The notes beneath the pieces were generated by a model that was not told the DNA's origin, made no database searches, and saw only the letters and a program-made list of their open reading frames with translations. Shown piece after piece: positions 1 to 8,055 of a DNA stretch of 64,000 bases. The translations under genes and the position numbers were made by a program. The stretch is from Microcella pacifica (GTDB lineage Bacteria > Actinomycetota > Actinomycetes > Actinomycetales > Microbacteriaceae), in contig NZ_VIKT02000009.1 in assembly GCF_009371975.2 (NCBI RefSeq), positions 45,799 to 109,798 of the forward strand, in the 5' to 3' direction. Numbering within the stretch: position 1 is the first letter of the stretch; every line of letters starts with the position of its first letter.

Positions 1-740
1 TTGTCGCGGCCGCCCTGGGCGAGGGCGGCATCCAGGAGCGCGTTGGCGGTCTCGCGGGCGCTCAGACGGGCGGCGAGGTGCAGGCGGATCCGCTCGGCGG
101 GAAGCTCCTTCGTGAGCCCGTCGGAGCACAGCAGGAGGCGCAGGCCGGGTACGAGGGGCACGATCGTCAGATCGGCCTCCGGCTCGAGGGAGAAACCGAC
201 GGCGCGCGTGATGACGTTCGATTCGGGATGCGCCTCGGCGTCCGCCGCGAGGATCTGCCCCGCGTCCACGAGCTCCTGCACGACCGAGTGGTCGCGTGTG
301 ACCTGCGTGAGCTCGTTGCCCTGGAAGCGGTAGACGCGCGAGTCGCCGACGTTGAAGACGCGGAACACCGCGCCGCCGTCGAGCACGTCGAGACCGGCGC
401 CCGTGACCGTCGTGCCGATGCCGCGATCCTCGTCGTCGAGGTGGTGGATATCCCACGTCGCGAGGTGCAGGGCATGCTGCACGCTCTCGATGCCCACGAA
501 GTCGCCCTCCACGCACGCCTGCAGTCGGCGCACGACTGCGTCACTCGCGCGGTCGCCGTGCGAGTGGCCGCCCATGCCGTCCGCGACGGCGAAGAGAGGC
601 ACGTCGGCGAGATAGCTGTCTTCGTTGGCCGTTCGCCGGTAGCCCGTGTGGGTCACGCCGTGCCAGGAGAGCTCGACCGCTCCGCCGTGGCCGGGCAGGG
701 CCACGGTGTGGCGCACGCTGCTGCGTCCGAGGGCGGTCAC
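1..740 (-). CDS. PP2C-family serine/threonine protein phosphatase (3' part outside the window)
   Basis: This is a metal-dependent PP2C phosphatase that would remove phosphate from Ser/Thr residues of proteins in the cytoplasm. About 246 codons are visible, read from a GTG at 740. The family motifs occur in order: NEDSY near residue 36, VADGMGG near residue 45 (metal-binding Asp), GTTVTG near residue 92, NVGDSRVYR, SDGLTKE and GGRD right at the window edge; the last Asp belongs to the DN/DG metal motif. No membrane segment is seen in the visible part. It starts 40 bp downstream of an FHA gene on the same strand, and a phosphatase next to a phosphothreonine-binding protein is a common actinobacterial Ser/Thr phosphosignalling pair. 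Whether the cognate kinase lies beyond the left edge cannot be seen. The C-terminus and any extra domain are missing. Confidence 0.93.
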   Translation of the reverse strand, partial: MTALGRSSVRHTVALPGHGGAVELSWHGVTHTGYRRTANEDSYLADVPLFAVADGMGGHSHGDRASDAVVRRLQACVEGDFVGIESVQHALHLATWDIHHLDDEDRGIGTTVTGAGLDVLDGGAVFRVFNVGDSRVYRFQGNELTQVTRDHSVVQELVDAGQILAADAEAHPESNVITRAVGFSLEPEADLTIVPLVPGLRLLLCSDGLTKELPAERIRLHLAARLSARETANALLDAALAQGGRD

Positions 741-780
741 GGGTACTCCGGTCGATCGAGGGTGCTGGCGCCGCGCGGCG

Positions 781-1380
781 TCAGAGGGTAGCCACGGCCA
801 CGAACTCGACGACGACGGCATCGCCGATGGCGACGACGGCGTCGGGCAGGACCACACTCGTCTCACCCGGGCGGAGCCGGCGCACCGGCCCCTGCGACCA
901 GTGTACGTCGATGCCGTTGGTCGAACCGAGGTCGGTGACGACCAGAGTGTCGCCGAGCTGCTCGATGCGGGCGTGGCGCCCCGAGACATCCCGATGCGTC
1001 GCCGGAATCTGCACGCGGCGGGGCTGCGGAACCTCGTCGATGCGCGCCATGCTCGGGTGACGACCGATGATCGCCGGCCGGTCGAGGGGGATCGTGACGT
1101 CCGTGCCGCGGATGTGTGCAGCCCAGGTCGTGGGCGCGCGCCGGGGCTCGGGCTCGGGCGGCACATCGTGAGAGGGCAGAGGCGCGGTCGGCGCCGGCGA
1201 GGAGAGGACCGATCGATCGTGCGCCGGAGCGTGCGGCTGGATGAGCCCGATCACGGTGTCCTCGACGTCGGCGACGGGATGCTCCGCGGCGGCGCCTCCC
1301 GCTCCGAGCGTCGGGGGACACTCCCGCAGGACGGTGTCCTCGTCGGCGGGCTCGGACTCGGGATCGTTCATGGACGCCAC
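781..1380 (-). CDS. FHA-domain protein
   Basis: This 199-residue protein probably reads phosphothreonine marks. Its N-terminal 95 residues are acidic and proline-rich with low complexity, with several TV dipeptides that could be kinase targets. The forkhead-associated domain fills residues 95-195, with IIGRHPS, SGRHARIEQ and TDLGSTNG as the phosphopeptide-binding loops. There is no signal peptide or membrane helix. The chosen start is GTG at 1380, because GGGGAG lies about 8 nt upstream; an ATG nine bases further in at 1371 has poorer spacing. It begins 4 bp after the aldehyde dehydrogenase stop and is followed by the PP2C gene, so all three may share a transcript even though the dehydrogenase is metabolically unrelated. 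Confidence 0.9.
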   Translation of the reverse strand: MASMNDPESEPADEDTVLRECPPTLGAGGAAAEHPVADVEDTVIGLIQPHAPAHDRSVLSSPAPTAPLPSHDVPPEPEPRRAPTTWAAHIRGTDVTIPLDRPAIIGRHPSMARIDEVPQPRRVQIPATHRDVSGRHARIEQLGDTLVVTDLGSTNGIDVHWSQGPVRRLRPGETSVVLPDAVVAIGDAVVVEFVAVATL

Positions 1381-1384
1381 GCCG

Positions 1385-2821
1385 CTACTCCCCGAGGAAG
1401 CTCATGACGTGCTTGAGCCGCGTGTAGTCCTCGAAGCCGTACTGCGAGAGATCCTTGCCGTACCCGGAGTGCTTGAACCCGCCGTGCGGCATGTCGGAGA
1501 CGAAGGGGATGTGCGTGTTGATCCACACGCAGCCGAAGTCGAGATCGCGAGACAGGCGCAGCGCGCGAGCGTGGTCGCTCGTCCACACCGAGGCGGCGAG
1601 CGCGTACCGCACGCCGTTGGCGAGCGCGAGGGCCTCGGTTTCGTCCCGGAAGGTCTGCACCGTGAGCACGGGGCCGAAGATCTCCTCCTGCACCGCCTCG
1701 TCGTCCTGCTGCAGGCCGGTGACGATCGTCGCCTCGTAGAAGTAGCCCTTCTCGCCCTGACGTCGCCCGCCCGTGACGATGTCGGCGTGGGCCGGCAATC
1801 GGTCGACGACACCGGAGACCTGGGCGAGCTGGTTCGCATTGTTGAGGGGGCCGTACAGGATGCCCTCCTCGTGGGGCGCGCCGGTGCGGGCGTGCGACCG
1901 CGCGCGGGCGGCGAGGGCTTCGACGACGGCGTCGTGCACAGACTCGTGCACGATCACGCGCGTCGCCGCGGTGCAGTCCTGGCCCGCGTTGAAGTAGCCG
2001 GCGAGCACGAGCCCCTCGGCGACCGCCTCGGGGTCGGCGTCGGGGAAGACGATCGCGGGCGCCTTGCCGCCGAGCTCGAGGTGCACGCGCTTGAGGTTCT
2101 GCGCGGCGGACTGGGCGACGGCCATGCCCGCGCGCACCGACCCCGTGATCGCGACCATCTGAGGCGTCGGGTGCTCGACGAGGGCCGAGCCCGTGCCGCG
2201 GTCGCCCACGACGACGTTGAGCACGCCCGCCGGCAGGAACTCCGCCGCCACCTCGGCGAGCAGGAGCGTCGACTGGGGCGTCGTGTCGGAGGGCTTGAGC
2301 ACGACCGTGTTGCCCGCGGCGATCGCGGGGGCGATCTTCCACACCGCCATGTTGAGCGGGTAGTTCCACGGCGTGACCTGCCCGATGACGCCGATGGGTT
2401 CGCGGCGCACCCACGAGGTGTGGCCCGCGAGGTACTCCCCCGCCGACCGGCCCTCGAGGGTGCGCGCGGCACCCGCGAAGAAGCGCAGCTGGTCGACCGA
2501 CTGGTCGATCTCGTCGGCCACGAGGCTCGCGCGCGGCTTGCCCGTGTCATGCGATTCGAGATCGGCGAACTCCTCGGCCCGCCTCTCGACAGCATCGGCG
2601 AGGCGGAACAGCGCAAGTTGCCGCTCCTGCGGCGTCGTGCGGCCCCACGCGGCGAACGCCCGCTCGGCGGCGCCGTAGGCGGCGTCGATCTCGGTGGGCG
2701 TGCTCACGGGAGAGTGCGCGTACACCTCCTCCGTCGCCGGGTCCACGAGCTCGGTGTGGGACTCCGCGGTGCTCGCGACGTACTGGCCATCGATGAAGTT
2801 CTGCAGGATGCGCGTGCTCAT
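1385..2821 (-). CDS. patD: gamma-aminobutyraldehyde dehydrogenase (NAD-dependent aldehyde dehydrogenase)
   Basis: This 478-residue NAD(P)-dependent aldehyde dehydrogenase is predicted to oxidise 4-aminobutanal, the product of putrescine transamination or oxidation, to GABA. The whole ALDH fold is present: the TPWNYPLN segment, LKPSD, the cofactor-loop ITGSVRAG, the catalytic Glu in LELGGKAP and the catalytic Cys in GQDCTAATR, followed by EEIFGPV. The GQDCTAAT form is typical of PatD/YdcW-type enzymes. The ATG at 2821 lies 6 nt after a TACAGT hexamer on the minus strand (2828-2833), so the mRNA is probably leaderless. It is divergent from an Lrp-type regulator, aminotransferase and FAD oxidase, which supports the polyamine assignment. 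The precise substrate is inferred; succinate-semialdehyde or betaine aldehyde are alternatives. Confidence 0.85.
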   Translation of the reverse strand: MSTRILQNFIDGQYVASTAESHTELVDPATEEVYAHSPVSTPTEIDAAYGAAERAFAAWGRTTPQERQLALFRLADAVERRAEEFADLESHDTGKPRASLVADEIDQSVDQLRFFAGAARTLEGRSAGEYLAGHTSWVRREPIGVIGQVTPWNYPLNMAVWKIAPAIAAGNTVVLKPSDTTPQSTLLLAEVAAEFLPAGVLNVVVGDRGTGSALVEHPTPQMVAITGSVRAGMAVAQSAAQNLKRVHLELGGKAPAIVFPDADPEAVAEGLVLAGYFNAGQDCTAATRVIVHESVHDAVVEALAARARSHARTGAPHEEGILYGPLNNANQLAQVSGVVDRLPAHADIVTGGRRQGEKGYFYEATIVTGLQQDDEAVQEEIFGPVLTVQTFRDETEALALANGVRYALAASVWTSDHARALRLSRDLDFGCVWINTHIPFVSDMPHGGFKHSGYGKDLSQYGFEDYTRLKHVMSFLGE

Positions 2822-2827
2822 GCCGAC

Positions 2828-2938
2828 ACTGTAGCGCGGCCCGAGCAGAGCATCCCGGTCGATTTCGACGGATTTCGTCGCTGGAAATCCGCTTTTCCTG
2901 CGGATCCGCTTGTGATCACCCTTCGTGACTGCCAGAAT
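2828..2938. promoter_or_regulatory. Divergent promoter and operator between patD and the Lrp-type regulator
   Basis: The 123-bp gap holds a perfect inverted repeat, CGGATTTC and GAAATCCG separated by 7 nt (2869-2891), and a second palindrome GCGGATCCGC (2900-2909). For the plus strand, TTGTGA (2910-2915) and CAGAAT (2933-2938) are spaced by 17 bp and end 6 nt before the ATG. For the minus strand, TACAGT (2828-2833) ends 6 nt before the patD ATG. The repeats sit where an Lrp/AsnC dimer could control both directions. Promoter strength and binding are inferred. Confidence 0.6.
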
Positions 2939-2944
2939 CGAGGC

Positions 2945-3412
2945 ATGGTCGCCCGCCCCAAGCCTGTTCAGCTCGATGATGTCTCCAAGGCGATCATCGA
3001 GCAACTGCAGACCGACGGCCGGCGTTCCTACGCCGAGATCGGCAAGGCGGTCGGGCTCAGCGAGGCCGCCGTGCGCCAGCGCGTGCAGAAGCTCACCGAA
3101 TCGGGCGTCATGCAGGTCGTCGCGGTGACCGACCCGATGCAACTGGGGTTCTACCGGCAGGCCATGATCGGCATCCGCGTCTCCGGCGACACGACCGCGG
3201 TCGCCGACGAGCTCGCCTCGCTCAGCGCCGTCGACTACCTCGTGCTGACCGCCGGCAGCTTCGACATTCTCGCGGAGGTCGTGTGCGAGAACGACGACGA
3301 CCTCATCGACCTGCTCAACCGGCGCATCCGCGCCATCGACGGCGTCCACTCCACGGAGACGTTCGTCTATCTACGACTGCAGAAGCAGTTCTACAACTGG
3401 GGAACACGATGA
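2945..3412 (+). CDS. Lrp/AsnC-family transcriptional regulator
   Basis: This 155-residue regulator has the usual two-part Lrp architecture. An N-terminal winged helix-turn-helix covers residues 8-60 (DDVSKAIIEQLQTDGR, then SYAEIGKAVGLSEAAVRQRV), and an effector-binding RAM/ActR-like domain covers residues 70-150. The length matches the family. It probably senses an amino acid, diamine or GABA and controls the flanking catabolic genes. The ATG at 2945 lies 6 nt after a CAGAAT hexamer with a 17-bp-spaced TTGTGA, so translation is probably leaderless. Its TGA overlaps the ATG of the aminotransferase (ATGA), showing translational coupling. The inverted repeat just upstream is a likely autoregulatory site. 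Confidence 0.88.
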   Translation: MVARPKPVQLDDVSKAIIEQLQTDGRRSYAEIGKAVGLSEAAVRQRVQKLTESGVMQVVAVTDPMQLGFYRQAMIGIRVSGDTTAVADELASLSAVDYLVLTAGSFDILAEVVCENDDDLIDLLNRRIRAIDGVHSTETFVYLRLQKQFYNWGTR

Positions 3413-4878
3413 CACTCTTGAAGAAGAAGCAGAAGAAGCAGAAGTCCGACGCGACCGCGCACCACACCGCCGCCGCACCCGCCGCCCTGAGCGGCGCCGA
3501 GGCTCTCGCCGAGGCCGAGCTGCAGCGCAAGGCCAAGGACCACCTGTGGATGCACTTCGCCCGCCAGTCGGGCATGGCCGCCGGCGAGGGCGTGCCCATC
3601 ATCGTGCGCGGCGAGGGCCACCACATCTACGACTCGCACGGCCGCAAGTACATCGACGGGCTCTCGGGCCTCTTCGTCGTGCAGGTCGGCCACGGCCGCG
3701 AGCGTCTCGCCGAGGCGGCGCGCAAGCAGGCGGAGGAGCTCGCGTTCTTCCCCCTGTGGTCGTACGCGCACCCCAAGGCCATCGAGCTCGCCGACCGGCT
3801 TGCCGACTACGCGCCCGGCGACCTCAACCGCGTGTTCTTCACGACCGGCGGTGGCGAAGCCGTCGAGTCGGCGTGGAAGCTCGCCAAGCAGTACTGGAAG
3901 CTCGTCGGCAAGCCGATGAAGCACAAGGTCATCTCGCGCGCCGTCGCCTACCACGGCACCCCGCAGGGAGCACTCGCCATCACAGGCATCCCCGGCATGA
4001 AGGAGATGTTCGAGCCGCTCACCCCCGGCGGGTTCCGCGTGCCCAACACCAACTACTACCGCGCCGAGGAGATGGGCTTCCACGGCTCGCTCGAGGAGTT
4101 CGGGCAGTGGGCCGCCAACCGCATCGAGGAGATGATCCTCTTCGAGGGCCCTGACACGGTCGCCGCCGTCTTCCTCGAGCCGGTGCAGAACTCGGGCGGC
4201 TGCTTCCCGCCGCCCCCCGGCTACTTCCAGCGCGTGCGCGAGATCTGCGACCAGTACGACGTCCTCCTCGTGAGCGACGAGGTCATCTGCGCCTACGGCC
4301 GCCTCGGTGAGATGTTCGCGTGCACGGCCTTCGACTACGTGCCCGACATCATCACCTCCGCCAAGGGACTCACGAGCGGGTACTCACCCCTCGGCGCGAT
4401 GATCGTGCGCGAGAAGCTCTACGAGCCCTTCACCCACGGTCAGACGGCGTTCTACCACGGGTACACCTTCGCCGGGCATCCCGTCTCGGCCGCCGTCGCC
4501 CTCGAGAACCTCGACATCATGGAAGAGGAGGGCATTCTCGAGCACGTGCGCGAGAACTCCCCGAAGTTCCGCGCGGCGCTCGAGCGCCTGAAGGATCTCC
4601 CGATCGTCGGCGACGTGCGCGGCGAGGGATACTTCTTCGGCATCGAGCTCGTGAAGAACAAGGAGACCAAGGAGACCTTCTCGGAGGACGAGGCGGAGCG
4701 CCTGCTGCGCGGCTTCCTCTCCAAGGCCCTCTTCGAGGCCGGGCTCTACTGCCGCGCCGATGACCGGGGTGACCCCGTCATCCAGCTCGCTCCCCCGCTC
4801 ACGATCGGGCCGGCCGAGTTCGACGAGATCGAGGGCATCCTGCGCAGCGTGCTCACCGAGGCCTCGAACCGGCTGTGA
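3409..4878 (+). CDS. Class III PLP aminotransferase, probably putrescine or polyamine:pyruvate type
   Basis: This is a 489-residue omega-aminotransferase. It should move the amino group from a terminal amine such as putrescine to pyruvate or 2-oxoglutarate, producing 4-aminobutanal for the divergent PatD. Landmarks are FFTTGGGEAVESAWK (phosphate-binding turn), AYHGTPQGAL, SDEVICAYGRLG with the Asp that pairs the pyridine nitrogen, and SAKGLTSGYSPLG with the Schiff-base Lys. The first 35 residues are Lys- and Ala-rich and look disordered. The ATG at 3409 overlaps the regulator stop, and the gene's own stop overlaps the GTG of the FAD oxidase, so three genes are translationally coupled. Beta-alanine:pyruvate or GABA transamination are alternatives; the neighbourhood favours diamines. 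Confidence 0.82.
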   Translation: MTLLKKKQKKQKSDATAHHTAAAPAALSGAEALAEAELQRKAKDHLWMHFARQSGMAAGEGVPIIVRGEGHHIYDSHGRKYIDGLSGLFVVQVGHGRERLAEAARKQAEELAFFPLWSYAHPKAIELADRLADYAPGDLNRVFFTTGGGEAVESAWKLAKQYWKLVGKPMKHKVISRAVAYHGTPQGALAITGIPGMKEMFEPLTPGGFRVPNTNYYRAEEMGFHGSLEEFGQWAANRIEEMILFEGPDTVAAVFLEPVQNSGGCFPPPPGYFQRVREICDQYDVLLVSDEVICAYGRLGEMFACTAFDYVPDIITSAKGLTSGYSPLGAMIVREKLYEPFTHGQTAFYHGYTFAGHPVSAAVALENLDIMEEEGILEHVRENSPKFRAALERLKDLPIVGDVRGEGYFFGIELVKNKETKETFSEDEAERLLRGFLSKALFEAGLYCRADDRGDPVIQLAPPLTIGPAEFDEIEGILRSVLTEASNRL

Positions 4879-6239
4879 CCGAGGCGGACTATCGCGGCCT
4901 GAGCTACTGGCATGCGACGGTCGACGACGAGCTGACCCCGCGCTCCCCGCTGGACGGCGACACCGACGTCGATGTGGCGATCATCGGCGCGGGGCTCACG
5001 GGGCTGTGGACGGCCTACGAGCTGCAGAGACGCGACCCCGACCTGCGCATCGCGCTGCTCGAGAAGGAGATCGCGGGGTTCGGCGCCTCCGGCCGCAACG
5101 GCGGCTGGGTCTCGGCGCTCTTCCCGCGCTCGACCGCGTCCCTCGCCGCGCAGCACGGCCGTGAGGCAGCACTCGCGATGCGACGCGCGATGATCGGCAC
5201 GGTCGACGAGGTCGGCGCGGTCGTCGAGCGGGAGGGCATCCACTGCGATTACGTGCGCGGCGGCACGGTCGTCTACGCGCGCTCCGATGCGCAGTGGGCG
5301 GATGCTCGTTCCCAGGTCGCCGAGGCGCGCGAGTTCGGCGTCGACGCTCTCGAGCTGTGGAGCGCCGAGCGCGTTCGCGCGGCCGGAGCACTCGGCGCGG
5401 TGTACGACCCCGCGTGCGCCCGCGTGCACCCCGCAGCGCTCACGCGATCCCTCGCCCGTATCGTCGAGTCGCGCGGCGCGGTCATCCACGAGCAGACCGA
5501 GGTCATGACGTGGGCACCGGGCCGAGTCGAGACCGCCCGCGGTGTCGTGCGCGCCCGGCACGTCATCGCCGCGCTCGAGGGCTACGGTGCCGGGCTGGCG
5601 CCGCTGCGCCGGCGCGTGCTGCCCCTGTACTCGCTCATGATCGCGACGCAGCCGCTGAGCGACGAGGTGTGGCAGCAGCTCGGCATCGAGCACGGTCAGA
5701 CGTTCTCCGATGGCCGGCACCTCGTCATCTACGGCCAGCGCACTGCCGACAACCGCATCGCGTTCGGGGGCCGGGGCGCGCGCTACCACTGGGGCAGCGC
5801 GATCCGACCCGAGTACGACCGGGTCGACGGGGTCTTCGCGCACCTCGCGGCGACGCTGCACGAGCTCTTTCCCGCACTGCCCGAGCTGTCGATCGAGCAC
5901 GCGTGGGGCGGGCCGCTCGGCGTGCCGCGCGACTGGCACGCGAGCGTGCACTACGACCCGAGCTCGGGGCTCGGGCGAGCCAGCGGCTACGTGGGCGACG
6001 GCCTCTCGACGACCAATCTCGCGGGGCGCACGCTCGCGGACCTCGTGACGGGGGCCGACACCGAGCTCACGCGCCTGCCGTGGGTCGGCCATCGCTCGCC
6101 GCGGTGGGAGCCCGAGCCGCTGCGCTTCCTGGGCGCGAACGCCGGCCTGCTCGCGATGACGGCGGCAGACGCTGAGGAGCGTGCGACCGGCCGCTCGTCC
6201 CTCGTTGCACGGGTCATGGCGCCGCTCATCGGGCACTGA
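4875..6239 (+). CDS. FAD-dependent oxidoreductase (DAO family), candidate polyamine-pathway oxidase
   Basis: This 454-residue flavoprotein belongs to the glycine/D-amino-acid oxidase superfamily. The FAD dinucleotide-binding motif is near residue 35 (DVAIIGAGLTGLWTAYEL), followed by a second flavin-contact segment FGASGRNGGWVSALF near residue 70; a C-terminal GYVGDGLSTTNLAGR segment contacts the flavin in this family. It resembles PuuB/OrdL-type gamma-glutamylputrescine oxidases in layout and length. The GTG start at 4875 overlaps the aminotransferase stop in GTGA. Placed with an amine aminotransferase and an aminobutyraldehyde dehydrogenase, it probably oxidises an amine or amino acid intermediate of the same route. 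The exact substrate is not determined by sequence, and sarcosine-oxidase-like activity is possible. Confidence 0.8.
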   Translation: MTEADYRGLSYWHATVDDELTPRSPLDGDTDVDVAIIGAGLTGLWTAYELQRRDPDLRIALLEKEIAGFGASGRNGGWVSALFPRSTASLAAQHGREAALAMRRAMIGTVDEVGAVVEREGIHCDYVRGGTVVYARSDAQWADARSQVAEAREFGVDALELWSAERVRAAGALGAVYDPACARVHPAALTRSLARIVESRGAVIHEQTEVMTWAPGRVETARGVVRARHVIAALEGYGAGLAPLRRRVLPLYSLMIATQPLSDEVWQQLGIEHGQTFSDGRHLVIYGQRTADNRIAFGGRGARYHWGSAIRPEYDRVDGVFAHLAATLHELFPALPELSIEHAWGGPLGVPRDWHASVHYDPSSGLGRASGYVGDGLSTTNLAGRTLADLVTGADTELTRLPWVGHRSPRWEPEPLRFLGANAGLLAMTAADAEERATGRSSLVARVMAPLIGH

Positions 6240-6365
6240 GAGGGGCCGGGCCACCAGCACGGCGCGAGCACGCCATACGCGCAGGATGTTCGGAGCCTTC
6301 GCGCCTACTCTCGACGTGGTCCAGGGGCACGGTTGTCCCGAAGGATCGGGGGCCGGGAGGTGAGC

Positions 6366-6911
6366 ATGGTCGGAGCACGGGCGCAGGAGTCCGCGATCCC
6401 GACGTCCGGCGATCACTCCGCCGTGCGGTCCGCTTTCGCGCTCACCGGTTTCCTCGCGGCCTCCTTCGTCGTCGCCGTCATCGGCAGCGCCCTCTCGGTC
6501 ACGGCGATCTCCGGGTGGTACGACGATCTCGCCAAGCCGATGTGGACGCCGCCCAATACCGTGTTCGGCTCCGTGTGGACCGTGCTCTACTCGAGCATGG
6601 CCGTCGCCGCCTGGCTCGTGTGGCGTCATCCCGCCTCGACCGCCCGCCGCCGCGCGCTCGTCGCGTACGTCGTGCAGCTCGTGCTCAACGGCTTCTGGAC
6701 CCCGGTCTTCTTCGGGCTCGGCTCGCTCATCGGGGCGAGCGGCCTGTGGATCGCTCTCGGCATCATCGTCGCGCTCGACTTCGCTATCCTCGCCGCGATC
6801 ATCCGCTTCGCCGACATCAGCAAGCCCGCCGCGGCCCTGCTGATCCCCTACTGGTTCTGGACCCTCTTCGCGACGACACTCAACGCCGCGATCGCCGTGC
6901 TCGCGGCCTGA
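6366..6911 (+). CDS. TspO/MBR-family membrane protein
   Basis: This 181-residue integral membrane protein has five predicted helices, as expected for tryptophan-rich sensory proteins/translocator proteins. The family signature KPMWTPPNTVFGSVWTVLY is present, with LNGFWTPVFFG and the C-terminal PYWFWTLFATTLN. TspO proteins bind porphyrins and are implicated in tetrapyrrole or oxidative-stress control. The ATG at 6366 is preceded by GGGAGG with 5-nt spacing; an upstream TTG at 6333 lacks such a site. There is a roughly 35-residue hydrophilic N-terminal extension before helix 1. No tetrapyrrole gene is adjacent, so its role here is not informed by context. Confidence 0.85.
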   Translation: MVGARAQESAIPTSGDHSAVRSAFALTGFLAASFVVAVIGSALSVTAISGWYDDLAKPMWTPPNTVFGSVWTVLYSSMAVAAWLVWRHPASTARRRALVAYVVQLVLNGFWTPVFFGLGSLIGASGLWIALGIIVALDFAILAAIIRFADISKPAAALLIPYWFWTLFATTLNAAIAVLAA

Positions 6912-6938
6912 GGGCGATCGCGACAGTAGCGTGAGGGC

Positions 6939-8024
6939 ATGAGCCACTTCTCGACCGAGCCGCGGCACGCGCGGCGCGATCGGGGCGCGCGGGTGGGCCG
7001 CGGCGCCCTTCTCGCCGTCGCGGCGATCTGCATCGCAGCGCAAGGGCTCGTGCTCGCGGGCGCCGGCTGGGCGGTGGCGAATCCGCGGCAGGTGGATGAC
7101 CAGCTCACGGTGTGGAGCTACGAGCCCGACCCCACGATCGTGCGGTACGCCGATCAGGCGGGACTGAGTGAGGAGGGGCGGTTCCTCTTCTACGCGAGCG
7201 TACCCGAGGTCCTCCCGCCCGAGCGCTTCGACCTGTTCTGCTCCTTCGAGGAGACGGGTCTGGGGGTGCTCGGCTGCTACACGCCCGCCGACGGCCGCAT
7301 CTTCCTCTACGACGTCACGAACGACGACCTCGACGGCTACGAGGTCGTCGTCGCGGCGCACGAGATGCTGCACGCCGCGTGGGACCGCCTGAGCACCGAG
7401 GAGCGGGATGCTCTCGCCGTGCTCCTCGAGGCCGACTTCGCCGCCCTCGGGCCGGAGCACGAGCTCGTCGAGCGGATCGCCGAGTACGAGGCTCTCGACC
7501 CGACCTCGCGCATCCCCGAGCTCTACGCCATCCTCGGCACCGAGATTCCGACTCTCGCGCCGGAGCTCGAGCAGCACTACGCCCGCTACTTCGACGATCG
7601 CTCCCTCACGATCGACCTCTACGCGCAGGTCGCCGCCGTGTTCGACAGCCTCGAGGAGAGGCTGCAGCAGCTCAGCGACGAGCTCGACGCGCGCTTCGCG
7701 GCGCTCGAGGCCGACCAGGCGGAGTACGCCGACGCGGCGGCGGCGCTCGAGGACGACATCTCGGCGTTCAACGAGCGCGCCTCGCGACCGGGCGGCTACA
7801 CGAGCCAGTCGGCGTTCGAGTCCGACCGCCAGGCCCTCCTCGACCGCCAGGCGGCGCTCGAGGTCGAGCGGGAGGGCCTCAACGCGGCGGTCGACGAGTA
7901 CAACGCGCTACTCGAGGAGCTCGAGGAGCTCAACGCCGAGGCCGCCGAGCTCAACCGCGCGATCAACGTCGACGCCCAGCCGCTGCCGCCCTCGCAGGGC
8001 TCCGACGACGACCTCGCCGACTGA
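6939..8024 (+). CDS. Membrane-anchored HExxH-motif protein with C-terminal coiled coil
   Basis: I do not recognise a named family for this 361-residue protein. A basic N-terminus is followed by one hydrophobic segment at residues 22-46 (signal anchor), so the rest is probably outside the membrane. A putative zinc-metalloprotease motif, AAHEMLHAAW, lies near residue 142; a Glu-rich region about 20 residues later could supply a third ligand. Residues 225-345 are strongly Glu/Ala/Leu-rich and predicted coiled coil (two heptad blocks split by a Gly-Tyr-Thr linker). The ATG at 6939 is 6 nt after a TAGCGT hexamer (6927-6932), consistent with leaderless expression. It could be an envelope protease or an inactive scaffold. 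Confidence 0.7.
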   Translation: MSHFSTEPRHARRDRGARVGRGALLAVAAICIAAQGLVLAGAGWAVANPRQVDDQLTVWSYEPDPTIVRYADQAGLSEEGRFLFYASVPEVLPPERFDLFCSFEETGLGVLGCYTPADGRIFLYDVTNDDLDGYEVVVAAHEMLHAAWDRLSTEERDALAVLLEADFAALGPEHELVERIAEYEALDPTSRIPELYAILGTEIPTLAPELEQHYARYFDDRSLTIDLYAQVAAVFDSLEERLQQLSDELDARFAALEADQAEYADAAAALEDDISAFNERASRPGGYTSQSAFESDRQALLDRQAALEVEREGLNAAVDEYNALLEELEELNAEAAELNRAINVDAQPLPPSQGSDDDLAD

Positions 8025-8029
8025 GAGCA

Positions 8030-8055
8030 GCCCTCCCGTGCTCTACGAGGAGGGC
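8030..8055. terminator. Possible bidirectional terminator hairpin
   Basis: GCCCTCC (8030-8036) and GGAGGGC (8049-8055) form a perfect 7-bp GC-rich stem with a 12-nt loop between two convergent genes. No T-run follows, and one arm lies in the 3' end of the aldo/keto reductase coding region, so the call is tentative. Confidence 0.4.

Noticed and set aside
4746..7577. Very long minus-strand open frame (over 900 codons) opposite the FAD oxidase and TspO genes
   Set aside because: It is the antisense shadow of real plus-strand genes in GC-rich DNA: Arg/His/Asp-rich composition, no domain, and the plus-strand proteins have clear motifs.
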